Shown here: in pieces, positions 16,861 to 25,666 of the stretch
Numbering within the stretch: the stretch's first letter is position 1
Layout of the letters: the number at the start of each line of letters is the position of its first letter
From: a virus
DNA: 26,493 nt
Virus record (IMG/VR): IMGVR_UViG_3300046010_009507
Span: 1-26,493 of that record
Direction: 5' to 3' (one strand)
Notes under the pieces: generated by a model
Told to the model about the DNA's origin: nothing
The model's database searches: none
What the model saw: only the letters and a program-made list of their open reading frames with translations
Program-made: the position numbers and the translations under genes

Positions 16861-18749
16861 TATCGTATCCTTCCTCTAATGTCTTTGTATGGGAATTTTA
16901 ATTCAAAAACGGAAGGATCAAGTGATGGGTATATTAATCCGTTTTGTTCAGCATATTCCATGTCATATACGTTTGGAGAATATCCTTGCGTAGTATCATA
17001 TAGATTGACAAATTTCACATCAACTACGGTTTGTACACCAGCAACACGATCTAGCATATTATATATTTCACTGATAACTATTGGTTGATTTATTTGCCAT
17101 TTCCGTATATCAAAATAATCTACTAAAACAGAAATACAATTTGCAATGGTTTCATAGCCACTGTATTCTGGTCTTGGTGTTACTTCAAAATCAATTCCGA
17201 AATTTATTATATATGCATCTTTTACATTGATAGCATCGGTCAACATTCTAAATGATGACAAATATGTCTTTAAATTCTCCTTAACCGCAGTATTTGTTGT
17301 TGTTAAATTTCCATTTTCGTTATATCCTAACACATAAAAATTTAATGCATTTGGGTTTGGATTTAAAAATACTAAGTTATCTGAATTGCCTTCAATGTTT
17401 AGTTGATCATCTTGAACAACATATGCTTTTCCTATGCTTCCAAATCTAGGAGGCATTGTGTACGCTCTTGCAATATAATCTTCTTTTGTAACTGCTCTGC
17501 TCTGGGCTGCAAAAAACGCAAGCGTATTGGTTTTTATTTCATTTAATGTTTCTGCGTCTTTGCCACCAGACGCAGATTGTGTATTGGTAACAAATAATGA
17601 TTGCTTTACAAGAGACATCAGTGTTGCATCTAATCCAGATTCGTTCATTGTTATTCGTTTTGACAATATGTTAGTTAAAGAGTTTGCCGGTACATTATCT
17701 GCGATACCGCCGCCAACTCTATATCTAACTATTAGTTCTGTATTTGCCGGTGCAATTCCATAATTTCTTGTAAAGAGAAAATTTGATGGATCTATCGTTT
17801 CATCTATAGTGTTTGAATACGGTGAAAATATTGTACCGAATAAAGAAGGGTCTGGTGTTATTTGTTCATCATTAAAACCCGATATACCCGGGCCAAATTG
17901 TAACAAGATCGAATCATCACTTAAAACTCTACTTGTAAATCTTTTTGATACTTTTCTAAGTTTTAAAAGATATGGTGCAGATTCTCTAAACATATATAAA
18001 TCTTTATCATTTCTTTTAATATTTCTAACAGATTCTACAATCGTATCTTGCGCTAAATATGGTACATGGTACCACGTATCGCCCTCTGAATCAGTTGCAT
18101 CTATTACTTCTATGACCTTTGTATCCGATATTTTCACGGCATTGTATGGAATTGCAGACCCAAACGCAAATCGTTGAGTTCGTATAGTTCCGCTTGAAGC
18201 AGGTACTGATTTTTTTAACAAGTAAAATGTTGGTTCATTTGTTGTTTCATTTATTTCATATACTCGTATTTCCAAAGGACTAAGACTCGAACTAAAGGAA
18301 AAATCAACAAAATCATTAGTTATAAAGTTTATGTTAGATCCAACGGATGAAGCAACAACGGCATTTGCATCCAATGTCATTGCGTATCGCATATCCGGTT
18401 TATTATTTTCACCGGAACCAATTGCAGGTACTATTTGATAAAAATCCAATGTTACTGTTGCAGCTGACGAGAACTTAGGTTGATACCCCATGCTCTGTGC
18501 AATTGCAAGTATGTTTGATTTTTCTTCAGCTTCAAGTAATAGGGATTCTTTAAATTGATTATCAGTATAAAAAGACAAAACATCGCCAACATAGGCAGAC
18601 ATTTCCATAAACATCATACCAGGGGATGCCTCATTAAAATCCCTGTAAACGGCTGGGAAGTACGATTCAGCGAATGTAATTAAATCGTCACGAAGTGAAC
18701 CAAAATCACGTGACGTATATTTAACTTTTTTTTGTTCTAATTCAGCCAT
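16860..18749 (-). CDS. gp6: Baseplate wedge protein, T4 gp6 / baseplate J family
   Basis: This 629-residue protein matches the gp6 family in length (T4 gp6 is 660) and motifs. The N-terminus has KYTSRDFGSLRDDLITFAES, then YRDFNEASPGMMFMEMSAYVGD and LSFYTDNQFKESLL (residues 10-70), and next AQSMGYQPK. This is the hallmark of gp6 homologues in T4-like phages. Around 330-350 it has ANTELIVRYRVGGG, and near 396-425 a TLNEIKTN...FFAAQSRAVTKEDY stretch, the usual baseplate-J signature. gp6 forms the ring of heterodimers that links the six wedges around the hub and changes shape on sheath contraction. It follows the gp25-like gene by three bases, the same gp25-gp6 partnership as in T4 and other contractile systems. 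Confidence 0.92.
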   Translation of the reverse strand: MAELEQKKVKYTSRDFGSLRDDLITFAESYFPAVYRDFNEASPGMMFMEMSAYVGDVLSFYTDNQFKESLLLEAEEKSNILAIAQSMGYQPKFSSAATVTLDFYQIVPAIGSGENNKPDMRYAMTLDANAVVASSVGSNINFITNDFVDFSFSSSLSPLEIRVYEINETTNEPTFYLLKKSVPASSGTIRTQRFAFGSAIPYNAVKISDTKVIEVIDATDSEGDTWYHVPYLAQDTIVESVRNIKRNDKDLYMFRESAPYLLKLRKVSKRFTSRVLSDDSILLQFGPGISGFNDEQITPDPSLFGTIFSPYSNTIDETIDPSNFLFTRNYGIAPANTELIVRYRVGGGIADNVPANSLTNILSKRITMNESGLDATLMSLVKQSLFVTNTQSASGGKDAETLNEIKTNTLAFFAAQSRAVTKEDYIARAYTMPPRFGSIGKAYVVQDDQLNIEGNSDNLVFLNPNPNALNFYVLGYNENGNLTTTNTAVKENLKTYLSSFRMLTDAINVKDAYIINFGIDFEVTPRPEYSGYETIANCISVLVDYFDIRKWQINQPIVISEIYNMLDRVAGVQTVVDVKFVNLYDTTQGYSPNVYDMEYAEQNGLIYPSLDPSVFELKFPYKDIRGRIR

Positions 18750-18752
18750 ATA

Positions 18753-19238
18753 TTACTCTACAGTTAAAGTTCCTTGATTATCAATAAATATTACAACATT
18801 AATATTTGATTGAGTTGGATCGAATTGCAATCTTAAGTTTATTTTTAAAGAATTTTCTGAATTTTTCCCCATAGCTGGTACCGGCGTTTCAATATCAAGT
18901 GATTTTAACGTAACATATGGAGTCCAAAAATCAAATGCGGATACTAACGTTGATCTGATTTTACTTTCTATTTCTCCGGTATCCGTTATTTGTTCAAAAA
19001 GTATGCGATGTAAATCTGTTCCAAAATCTATGTGATAAACGCGCTCACCTTTCTTTGTTGATAACAAATTAATTACGTTTGTACGCATTTGATCATCAGA
19101 AAAAAACGATTTATTAAATACACCACCACCCTCTACATTAAATGGAAGTGTAACACCAATCGAATTTTGATAAATAAAAGAGCCACTTTTATCTGCCGTT
19201 ACAAATGGCTCATCCAAACGTGTAAAATTAAATGCCAT
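18753..19238 (-). CDS. gp25: Baseplate wedge protein, gp25/GPW family
   Basis: This 161-residue protein is slightly longer than T4 gp25 (132 residues) and has the family signature at residues 50-84: QMRTNVINLLSTKKGERVYH followed by IDFGTDLHRILFEQI. The GER...DFG..L....FE pattern is found in gp25 and in T6SS TssE. The C-terminal half has the expected helix (ESKIRSTLVSAFDFWTPYV) and strands ending VIFIDNQGTLTVE. gp25 joins the inner wedge (gp6) to the first sheath ring and starts sheath assembly. Its start shares one base with the stop of the 105-residue gene. The N-terminal 45 residues, Gly- and Phe-rich, extend beyond the usual domain. Confidence 0.92.
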   Translation of the reverse strand: MAFNFTRLDEPFVTADKSGSFIYQNSIGVTLPFNVEGGGVFNKSFFSDDQMRTNVINLLSTKKGERVYHIDFGTDLHRILFEQITDTGEIESKIRSTLVSAFDFWTPYVTLKSLDIETPVPAMGKNSENSLKINLRLQFDPTQSNINVVIFIDNQGTLTVE

Positions 19239-19555
19239 TATTTAAATTTTTTCATTAATTCTGAATAATCACGGTTAAATACCTTTTTTAATTCATCTGG
19301 TATTTCCGCATTTCCAAAACTCATTTCCTGTGTTTCACTAAATTCATTATATTCTGATTGCAATTCGTTTCTAAATCTAGACAATCCTTCATATAAAGAA
19401 TTATTTCCTTGTGGTGGCACAGATGTTTCCTTTTTATTCTGAGGTTGTTGTGCCTTTTTTATTTGAGCAATTTCATTAATAAGTTTGGAATTATAATATT
19501 CCAATTCTTCTCTTATTATTTTTCTTATCATTTTTTCAAATAATTCCGTTTTCAT
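19238..19555 (-). CDS. Small helical protein of unknown function in the baseplate operon
   Basis: The protein has 105 residues. The first 35 form a charged amphipathic helix (MKTELFEKMIRKIIREELEY), then a Gln/Asn/Pro-rich linker (about 36-52), then a second helical part ending ELKKVFNRDYSELMKKFK. The IRKIIREEL type of start is often seen in short proteins of environmental phages, but I cannot name a family. It lies eight bases after the 482-residue gene and its stop overlaps the gp25-like start by one base. Its position next to gp25 would suit a small wedge or sheath-initiation partner, or an assembly factor; this is a guess from context. The consistent spacing and coding character support it as a real gene. 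Confidence 0.6.
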   Translation of the reverse strand: MKTELFEKMIRKIIREELEYYNSKLINEIAQIKKAQQPQNKKETSVPPQGNNSLYEGLSRFRNELQSEYNEFSETQEMSFGNAEIPDELKKVFNRDYSELMKKFK

Positions 19556-19563
19556 ACTAATCC

Positions 19564-21012
19564 CTATATTTGTTCAAATAATTCATAAATATTTTCTATT
19601 GTATCATTTAACTTTACGAACAAGTTATCTCGTTTATTAACAAAATTTACTATTTGATTTGAAATTTCAGTGTCTATACCAAATAGTAATCCATTAGGGC
19701 ATATATTACCACCGGAATGTGCCGATAAATCAAAAAAGTGTACTTTATCTGCATTATATGTTTTTAACATAGTTTTTAATGATGATGTTAATAAAAATAT
19801 ATCCTTTTTAGAGAACTTATCGCTATTAATATAATTATCACCAACGTGTATATAAAATAGCTTATCAATTTTATCTGTTATTTTATATTTACGTGTTTTT
19901 AATCCAACAAGTAAAACATATTCATAAGATGAGTTAAATAAATTTGAATTTCCTTTGTTTTCCTTTTCAAATACAACTAAACAAGATTTCCAAGAATATA
20001 TTCTAGTCATCGCTGTATCCAGTAATGACATAGCGTCTTCTGTTGGTTTATATGATATATCAGAGCCAAATGAATTATAATGGTTATCTTTTTCAATTTT
20101 TACAGTATTTGCTTTCCATAATGGATTTGTTACATCAATTTGTAATTTTTCATTAAAGATCGATCCATCCAATGAAACAAAAAATGGAGATTGTACTGAA
20201 TCAATCTGGTAATTACTGAATTCATCGTAATATGCAAAATCTTCGCTATAATCTATATCATCAAATGGATTTTCAAAACCATCACTACTTCCTGTATCAG
20301 AACTCCTAATTAGTTGTACTTCTTCTCCAGGTACTGCCAACGCACCAGTTTGTTCTGTTATTGGTTTTGTAAATGGCATAGAATAAAAACTAGAAGATTC
20401 AAAATACTTACACGGGGCAGGTGACTTGTAAAGAAACTGTTGTTCGTAGTCTGTAATTCTAAATGAAGATAAAACACTAGAAAATACCATATTATTTAAA
20501 TTCAAATCCCCATATGAATATATGTTTTTATTTTTTGAATTAAACAGTGAATCAGCAAATCCAATTTTATTTGAATCAAGCGATGTTTGTGTTGGTATGC
20601 CGATATCTTCTTCTTTTGTAAATACTGGGACTATGTTGTGCTTTGCAGTTAAATAATGTACTTGATTTCCATAATCAAAAACACATTCCATATATTCATT
20701 TATGATTCCTATTTGTTTTGGGTTTAATAATAATAGTTTATCAAGTATATTAGACTGTGCGTTTGCGTATGATAGAAAGTCTGTGCCATCGTATGGAGAT
20801 GTATATGTTATTCTAGAGCAGTCTGCATCTGCATATGTTGATACCGATTGATACAAGCTACTAACCGTATTTGATATTGCTTGACTTTTAACCGAAGTAC
20901 GTTCTCTGCTTTTACGTAATAAAAATGCAGTTATTATGCCAGTTTTTAAATTTGATGGCGGTATATTTTTAATAGGTATTTTATTTTTCTTTGCGTAGGT
21001 TATTGCATCCAT
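19564..21012 (-). CDS. Unrecognised baseplate/tail-tip cluster protein
   Basis: I do not recognise this 482-residue protein. It begins MDAITYAKKNKIPIKNIPPS with a basic helix-rich N-terminus. Residues about 50-260 are Ser/Tyr/Asp-rich and include an acidic stretch (FENPFDDIDYSEDFAYYDEF, about 243-262). The last 220 residues look like a mixed alpha/beta domain with hydrophobic strands (SCLVVFEKE, YEYVLLVGLKTRKY, LFYIHVGDNY) and a conspicuous FDLSAHSGGNICPNGLLFG segment near residue 425. It lies between the lytic-transglycosylase-like gene (four bases upstream) and the 105-residue gene. No signal peptide or membrane helix is visible. Possibilities include a hub component, a gp53-type wedge component or a chaperone, none supported by a motif. 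Confidence 0.55.
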   Translation of the reverse strand: MDAITYAKKNKIPIKNIPPSNLKTGIITAFLLRKSRERTSVKSQAISNTVSSLYQSVSTYADADCSRITYTSPYDGTDFLSYANAQSNILDKLLLLNPKQIGIINEYMECVFDYGNQVHYLTAKHNIVPVFTKEEDIGIPTQTSLDSNKIGFADSLFNSKNKNIYSYGDLNLNNMVFSSVLSSFRITDYEQQFLYKSPAPCKYFESSSFYSMPFTKPITEQTGALAVPGEEVQLIRSSDTGSSDGFENPFDDIDYSEDFAYYDEFSNYQIDSVQSPFFVSLDGSIFNEKLQIDVTNPLWKANTVKIEKDNHYNSFGSDISYKPTEDAMSLLDTAMTRIYSWKSCLVVFEKENKGNSNLFNSSYEYVLLVGLKTRKYKITDKIDKLFYIHVGDNYINSDKFSKKDIFLLTSSLKTMLKTYNADKVHFFDLSAHSGGNICPNGLLFGIDTEISNQIVNFVNKRDNLFVKLNDTIENIYELFEQI

Positions 21013-21016
21013 TGGT

Positions 21017-22393
21017 TTACTTAATATAAATTAATACAGATTTTTTATTATCAAAATTTCCAATAAATTCCAAATATAACCAATCTCTTCGTTTTTGCTT
21101 TGTTGTTGGGTCAATTGCTTGTTCATTTTTTCTATACTTTACTTCAAATTCATATGACGTATTTGCAACAAATCCACAATCACATGCTTTTGTGTAGTTT
21201 CTTGCATGTGCATTTTGACGCTGTCTTGATGCTTGAGTGTCATAGTATCCAGTGTTTTGGTTTGCATACGAATGTGCAGTGCTTCGTCTAGCGGGATTTC
21301 CTGCTGGTTTAATCACATTACTTGTTATCTTGGATGCACCCTGTGGGTACGTATTTATCCCATCCCACTTTGCATAACCCTGTGCTGTTGCTTGCAACGG
21401 TTTGCAGTCAAGTGTTCCATTGTTTATAATTGATTGATATTTTGTTCCACTAGGAAAAACTTTATAATTAAGTGCCCTTGCTACACATGCATTACATGAT
21501 ATATAAAAATATACATTTAATGCCCATCGCATAGCATCAACCCATTCTTTAACGGTCAAATCTCCCGGACTAACAGATACGCTCCTGCCTGATTTTGTTA
21601 GTTTTCTATGACCCTTTGCCCATGATTGGCCAGTTGCACTTGTATAAGCGGATATTGGGTTATTTCGTTTTGATGGGTCTAAATAGGCATCTAATATTTC
21701 TGGTCCGTTTCCCGATCCTTGATTCCAATACAAATATAAACCCCATGGACCAAGCATTGGATCATTTTCTGATGCAGGTTGTATTCCGTGCTTATTTCTT
21801 ATTTCAATTATACTACTAGCTTTATCAGAAAATCTTCTTATTACCCTAGTTGATGCATCATAAAAATCATACGCAGAACCTCGTATGGACTCTGGTATTT
21901 GATTGTATGGTATATTCTGTATCTGTGGGCGGTAAGCGTCTGAATCGGTGTATTGTACATTAAAGATGTTTGAATAGCCTTTATGGTTTCCATCTGATTT
22001 AAATTGAATTTGAAACCCACCTCTTGCAGACGGTGATGTGCCAAATGGTCTCGTTGCTCTAGAACGATAATTGTAGGTACCACCTGTTTCTACACCAGCT
22101 ATAGCTGATATTTGATATGCGGCTGCTCTGTAAGAATTTGAAGTATTAGAAACATACTGATTTGACGCATTATTTTTAAATGCTTCTCCGATTGCAGCAT
22201 TAAACATTAGATAGACATCGGAACGTTTAGGGCGGTTTGCACCCCATTCTGCAGACGTTCCTTGTGTTTGTTCTATTATATTTTTAACAGTACGATTTAT
22301 CCAATATCCGTGGTCCTTATAAAAATTCCACATATAATTTGCATGTGTTAACAAATTCGGGCTAGATTCACCTAAATTATATGTTCCTTCCAT
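21017..22393 (-). CDS. Lytic-transglycosylase-like tail protein
   Basis: This 458-residue protein carries the three landmarks of a lysozyme-like (GH23/SLT) fold in order. They are a candidate catalytic glutamate, Glu102, in ISAIAGVETGGTYNY; SARGGFQIQF at 122-131, equivalent to the A.GLMQI motif; and LYWNQGSGNGPEIL at about 221-234, equivalent to the AYN.G motif. The fold would cleave the glycan strand of peptidoglycan during infection. The rest of the sequence (about 250-458) has cysteines (SCNACVARAL near 300, CDCGF near 405) and a beta-rich C-terminus. There is no signal peptide, which fits a virion-associated enzyme rather than an endolysin secreted through Sec. It starts with a GGAG ribosome binding site after a 48-base gap, and neighbours a second peptidoglycan-targeting gene. 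The identification is by motif only. Confidence 0.68.
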   Translation of the reverse strand: MEGTYNLGESSPNLLTHANYMWNFYKDHGYWINRTVKNIIEQTQGTSAEWGANRPKRSDVYLMFNAAIGEAFKNNASNQYVSNTSNSYRAAAYQISAIAGVETGGTYNYRSRATRPFGTSPSARGGFQIQFKSDGNHKGYSNIFNVQYTDSDAYRPQIQNIPYNQIPESIRGSAYDFYDASTRVIRRFSDKASSIIEIRNKHGIQPASENDPMLGPWGLYLYWNQGSGNGPEILDAYLDPSKRNNPISAYTSATGQSWAKGHRKLTKSGRSVSVSPGDLTVKEWVDAMRWALNVYFYISCNACVARALNYKVFPSGTKYQSIINNGTLDCKPLQATAQGYAKWDGINTYPQGASKITSNVIKPAGNPARRSTAHSYANQNTGYYDTQASRQRQNAHARNYTKACDCGFVANTSYEFEVKYRKNEQAIDPTTKQKRRDWLYLEFIGNFDNKKSVLIYIK

Positions 22394-22441
22394 TTATGTC
22401 TCCAGTAACTACGATATAATTAAATAGTTTGGTTTGTATTT
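22394..22441 (-). promoter_or_regulatory. Intergenic gap with ribosome binding site for the lytic-transglycosylase-like gene
   Basis: This is the second-longest gap (48 bases). GGAG at 22400-22403 lies six bases before the ATG at 22393. The remainder is A/T-rich (minus strand ...CTATTTAATTATATCG...) without a clear promoter match and without a hairpin plus T-run. Confidence 0.35.
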
Positions 22442-24418
22442 TTATTCTTTTTCATTTGTCCAATCAGTAACAAAAGCTTTTGTTAATATTTCATCTGTTT
22501 CACCAACTTGCTTTCGTATTGATTCTGGTACAATACAACCCAAATATCTAAAATATGGTATTCCATCTTGTGATACTACAATTGAAACACCATCTGGTTT
22601 AAATCCAATTGTTTTGTAGAAAACACCTTCTGTTAATGCAGTTCCAGTTTCACCTGACGTATTTGCTTGCACTGTTTCAAAGACCCATTTTTTATTTTCT
22701 AATGCCCAGACTTCAACATTTTTTCCAATTATAATCCCATGACCCTTGGATTTATCCTTAAGACTTTGCAAAATTACAACACAGCCAGGCACCGGTGTTT
22801 GGAATATAAATCCCTTTTCTTTGGCATATCTATAAAATCCCTGTGTACTCGTTGCAAGTCCTTTTTTTCTTGCCTCATCTAAAAACTTTAGGTATTCAGA
22901 ATCACCGGCAGCGAGTGCCCCTTTATACGCCACCATAAATGCAAATGACATGCAGTAAGGCCATTTTAACCCACCAGCCTTTGACCAACCTGCATACTTA
23001 AACATATTTTCCATCAATGAGGTATCAACGATAATATTGCCAGTTTCATCTACGCGCACGTTTGGTTTGTTTTCACCAAAATCCTTTGTATTAGGTCTAT
23101 CTGAACGGGTATCCTCATAAAAACCAACCCATTTTTCTGATTCGTTTATTGTTTCTATTTGCAATTTTGATAAATCAACTTTTCCTTCTTTTTCTGTTTT
23201 CTTTGAATCAGTTTTATCGGATTGTTGTTCTTTATTTTCAGAATTATTATTTCCTTTATCTTCCTCTTTTTTCTCTGAGTTTGTTGAACACAACGGTTCG
23301 CTTTGATTGTCTTTCTGCTTTAGATGTTGAGGAACCCCTACTGAAAATGGAGCATTTGTTTGTGATTGCAAATTATCAACATTTGAGACAAAATTTTTAA
23401 TAAATGTAGTGTTGTCTGTGATATTGGTTGACACTCCGTTTGTACCTAAGTTTGTAGGTTCAAACTGTGATTTTTTTGTGTCTGGGTTTACATTAGATAG
23501 GTCTGTGCCGGATATTTCAATTATTTGATCCAGATATAAACAATTTTTACCATCATTTTCTATTTTGATCTTATATATTATTTCTCCATCAGTTTCAGAT
23601 GATTTAACAACTGATATACTAAACCCGGTATTTTTAACAGTAATGTTGGATGCATCAACTGGTCCTTTTCGTGGCATCCCATACTGACCAGGTGTATAAT
23701 TATACGAAAATCCAGTTCCATCACCAGACAATAATTGATTTCTTCGTTCGCTTGAAACAACAACCAATCCATCTGAACCAACTGATAACGTATCTAATAT
23801 ATCTGGTTCATTATCTTCGGCGGATTCCTTTTCATTTGGAACTTGGCTAGTGTTTATTCGTTCAACTTCTTTATTTGATAAATTAGTTGTTCGTTTATCA
23901 TAATCATCCGATTGCGGCGGAGGTGTGCTGGTATTATTTGGTGTTGGTTTATTTGCCGGTGGTAAATCTTTTTTTGGCTGTTTTTCTGGTGGAATTTGTG
24001 TTTGTTGCGCAGGTGGCGCAGTTTCAGTTGTAGTAACTACTGACGTATTAGTTGAAACTGGATTCCCGATCCTAGTAGATTCCTCTATGTATAGTTTTTC
24101 TAAATTTATTATTTCACCGGTTGATTTATACGATATATCAAGCGTTGCTCCAAAACTAGCGTCTGATTGTTTAATAGCATCTATCGTCTGATTATATTTT
24201 GTTATAATTTTATTTGCAAGGTCTAAGTGCTCCTGAACCGGGGGATTTCCGGCTGTTTTGTTTGCAAACATGACTTCATATAACTCTTTAGCGGCATCAG
24301 CAAATCTCGTTGCAGCATGCACCGTACTTGGAAATTTATCCGGGTCTAAATCTGAAATAGTTGTAAACGCAACGGCATCAAAATACAAATATTTAGCATT
24401 TTCTAAAGTTGCTTCCAT
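22442..24418 (-). CDS. Virion-associated cysteine peptidase/amidase (CHAP or NlpC/P60-like) with long low-complexity linkers
   Basis: The protein has 658 residues. The C-terminal 230 look like a papain-fold peptidoglycan hydrolase: Cys489 in LKWPYCMSFAFMV, His560 in SKGHGIIIGKN, and a downstream ETVQANTSGETG (about 577-588) matching the polar third position of CHAP/TIGR02594-type enzymes. The order W.YC..F...GH..I.G...T...N is diagnostic. The N-terminus (1-130) is helical. It is followed by a Pro/Thr/Gln-rich linker (about 135-190), a beta-rich middle domain (about 215-340) and a Glu/Lys/Asn-rich linker (about 380-425). The linkers suggest beads on a flexible string. It begins directly after the spike gene stop, so it is probably a tail-tip enzyme that opens the cell wall. 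Whether it cuts peptide or amide bonds cannot be told. Confidence 0.7.
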   Translation of the reverse strand: MEATLENAKYLYFDAVAFTTISDLDPDKFPSTVHAATRFADAAKELYEVMFANKTAGNPPVQEHLDLANKIITKYNQTIDAIKQSDASFGATLDISYKSTGEIINLEKLYIEESTRIGNPVSTNTSVVTTTETAPPAQQTQIPPEKQPKKDLPPANKPTPNNTSTPPPQSDDYDKRTTNLSNKEVERINTSQVPNEKESAEDNEPDILDTLSVGSDGLVVVSSERRNQLLSGDGTGFSYNYTPGQYGMPRKGPVDASNITVKNTGFSISVVKSSETDGEIIYKIKIENDGKNCLYLDQIIEISGTDLSNVNPDTKKSQFEPTNLGTNGVSTNITDNTTFIKNFVSNVDNLQSQTNAPFSVGVPQHLKQKDNQSEPLCSTNSEKKEEDKGNNNSENKEQQSDKTDSKKTEKEGKVDLSKLQIETINESEKWVGFYEDTRSDRPNTKDFGENKPNVRVDETGNIIVDTSLMENMFKYAGWSKAGGLKWPYCMSFAFMVAYKGALAAGDSEYLKFLDEARKKGLATSTQGFYRYAKEKGFIFQTPVPGCVVILQSLKDKSKGHGIIIGKNVEVWALENKKWVFETVQANTSGETGTALTEGVFYKTIGFKPDGVSIVVSQDGIPYFRYLGCIVPESIRKQVGETDEILTKAFVTDWTNEKE

Positions 24419-25666
24419 TTATGATCTCAAGTTTTCTTTAAATTTTTCTTTTGATTCTTTGTCTGCTTCATCTGATGCAAATTTTGACTTGTTCAAAAAT
24501 ACCAAATTTGATTTTATTTTTGGTAATTCTGATTTTATTTGATTTATTGATTGCTTTGTTTGAACATATGCAGATGCATTGATAGGAGGACCGGATGGAC
24601 CAACGCCAGTTGGATGTGTCTCTTGTGTTAGCTTATCACACAATTCCATCAAAGTATCACATAATTTAGTTAACAAATCAAACGTTACGTCACCTAGCAA
24701 CGCCGGATGTGTTGCGTTTATTCCTAAATTTATACGTCCTGATTCAACTTCTATAACTTTGTCTGACTCTACTGATATACCAACTTCAGCTGCTAGATTT
24801 ATAGCCGTTTTACTAAAAATATTTACTTCATATTTTTTTGCATTTAGATTTATTCTATCACTTGATAGCAGTATCTGATTGCCAGAGAAATTGCTTTTAA
24901 TGAAAGAATCAAACTTATTATTACGCAATACGTTTGTTATAGCAGATGCAGGTGCAAAAAATAACTGCTGCCCAGATGTTAACCAAATTGATGAATCATC
25001 TTCATTTATAGATTCTATTGTTAATCTATTATTGCCTAATGATTTTTTTCTTCCGTTGGATAATATTGTAATCGGATCTCCAACCTGTGACCTACCTTGA
25101 CTCCACGCTGGTGCAGCGCCAAACGGATGATCGGATTTTATTGTGCTTCCAAATCTTAATGAGTTCCCAAACCTACCTTCTACTATCATGTCCCCACTAA
25201 ACATTTGAAGTGGATTCAATTCTGATTTTTCTTCAAAATTTCTATCAATTAAGGGTGCTTCTGTTTTTTGTATCTTTACTCTACCGGTTGTTAAGGAATC
25301 TTGATAAGAATCTTGTTGTTTTGAATACAATGCTCCCTTATTTGTTACAGTTGGTAGTGCGTTGTGATTGTAACTCTTATGCACTGGTACCGAGTTCAGA
25401 TAATAAAGAGTTTTTCCCGAAGATCTTGCAGTTGAAAAAGCAGATAATGCGGCTACAAGTAATACAATTTCACCAACAATTGGTAGTCTTTTTATATTGT
25501 AATCCAGTGGTATAGCATTAACTATTTCATTATCTGTTTTAGACCCAACAGGTCTACATGATATCATGTAATATCCATTACGCCTATAATAACCGGCATA
25601 ATCAATCGCCAATACCTCTGCTTGAATAAATTCTAGCTGCTGATCTTTTGAAAATAACTCATACAT
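24419..25666 (-). CDS. Baseplate central spike/hub protein (gp5-like, OB-fold N-terminus, no lysozyme domain)
   Basis: This 415-residue protein begins with a beta-rich region (about 1-100: LEFIQAEVLAIDYAGYYRRN, later LPIVGEIVLLVAAL) compatible with the OB fold of T4 gp5/VgrG spikes. Residues about 270-325 are short repeating strands (KYEVNIFSKTAINLAAEVGI, then VIEVESGRINLG), like the beta-helix of a spike. Near 350 is ETHPTGVGPSGPP, a motif typical of phage spike and hub proteins. The last 45 residues are charged and helical. T4 gp5 carries an inserted lysozyme domain; none is seen here, but two hydrolase genes follow at once. It overlaps the upstream 122-residue gene by eight bases. The spike assignment rests on motif and position. 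Confidence 0.65.
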   Translation of the reverse strand: MYELFSKDQQLEFIQAEVLAIDYAGYYRRNGYYMISCRPVGSKTDNEIVNAIPLDYNIKRLPIVGEIVLLVAALSAFSTARSSGKTLYYLNSVPVHKSYNHNALPTVTNKGALYSKQQDSYQDSLTTGRVKIQKTEAPLIDRNFEEKSELNPLQMFSGDMIVEGRFGNSLRFGSTIKSDHPFGAAPAWSQGRSQVGDPITILSNGRKKSLGNNRLTIESINEDDSSIWLTSGQQLFFAPASAITNVLRNNKFDSFIKSNFSGNQILLSSDRINLNAKKYEVNIFSKTAINLAAEVGISVESDKVIEVESGRINLGINATHPALLGDVTFDLLTKLCDTLMELCDKLTQETHPTGVGPSGPPINASAYVQTKQSINQIKSELPKIKSNLVFLNKSKFASDEADKESKEKFKENLRS

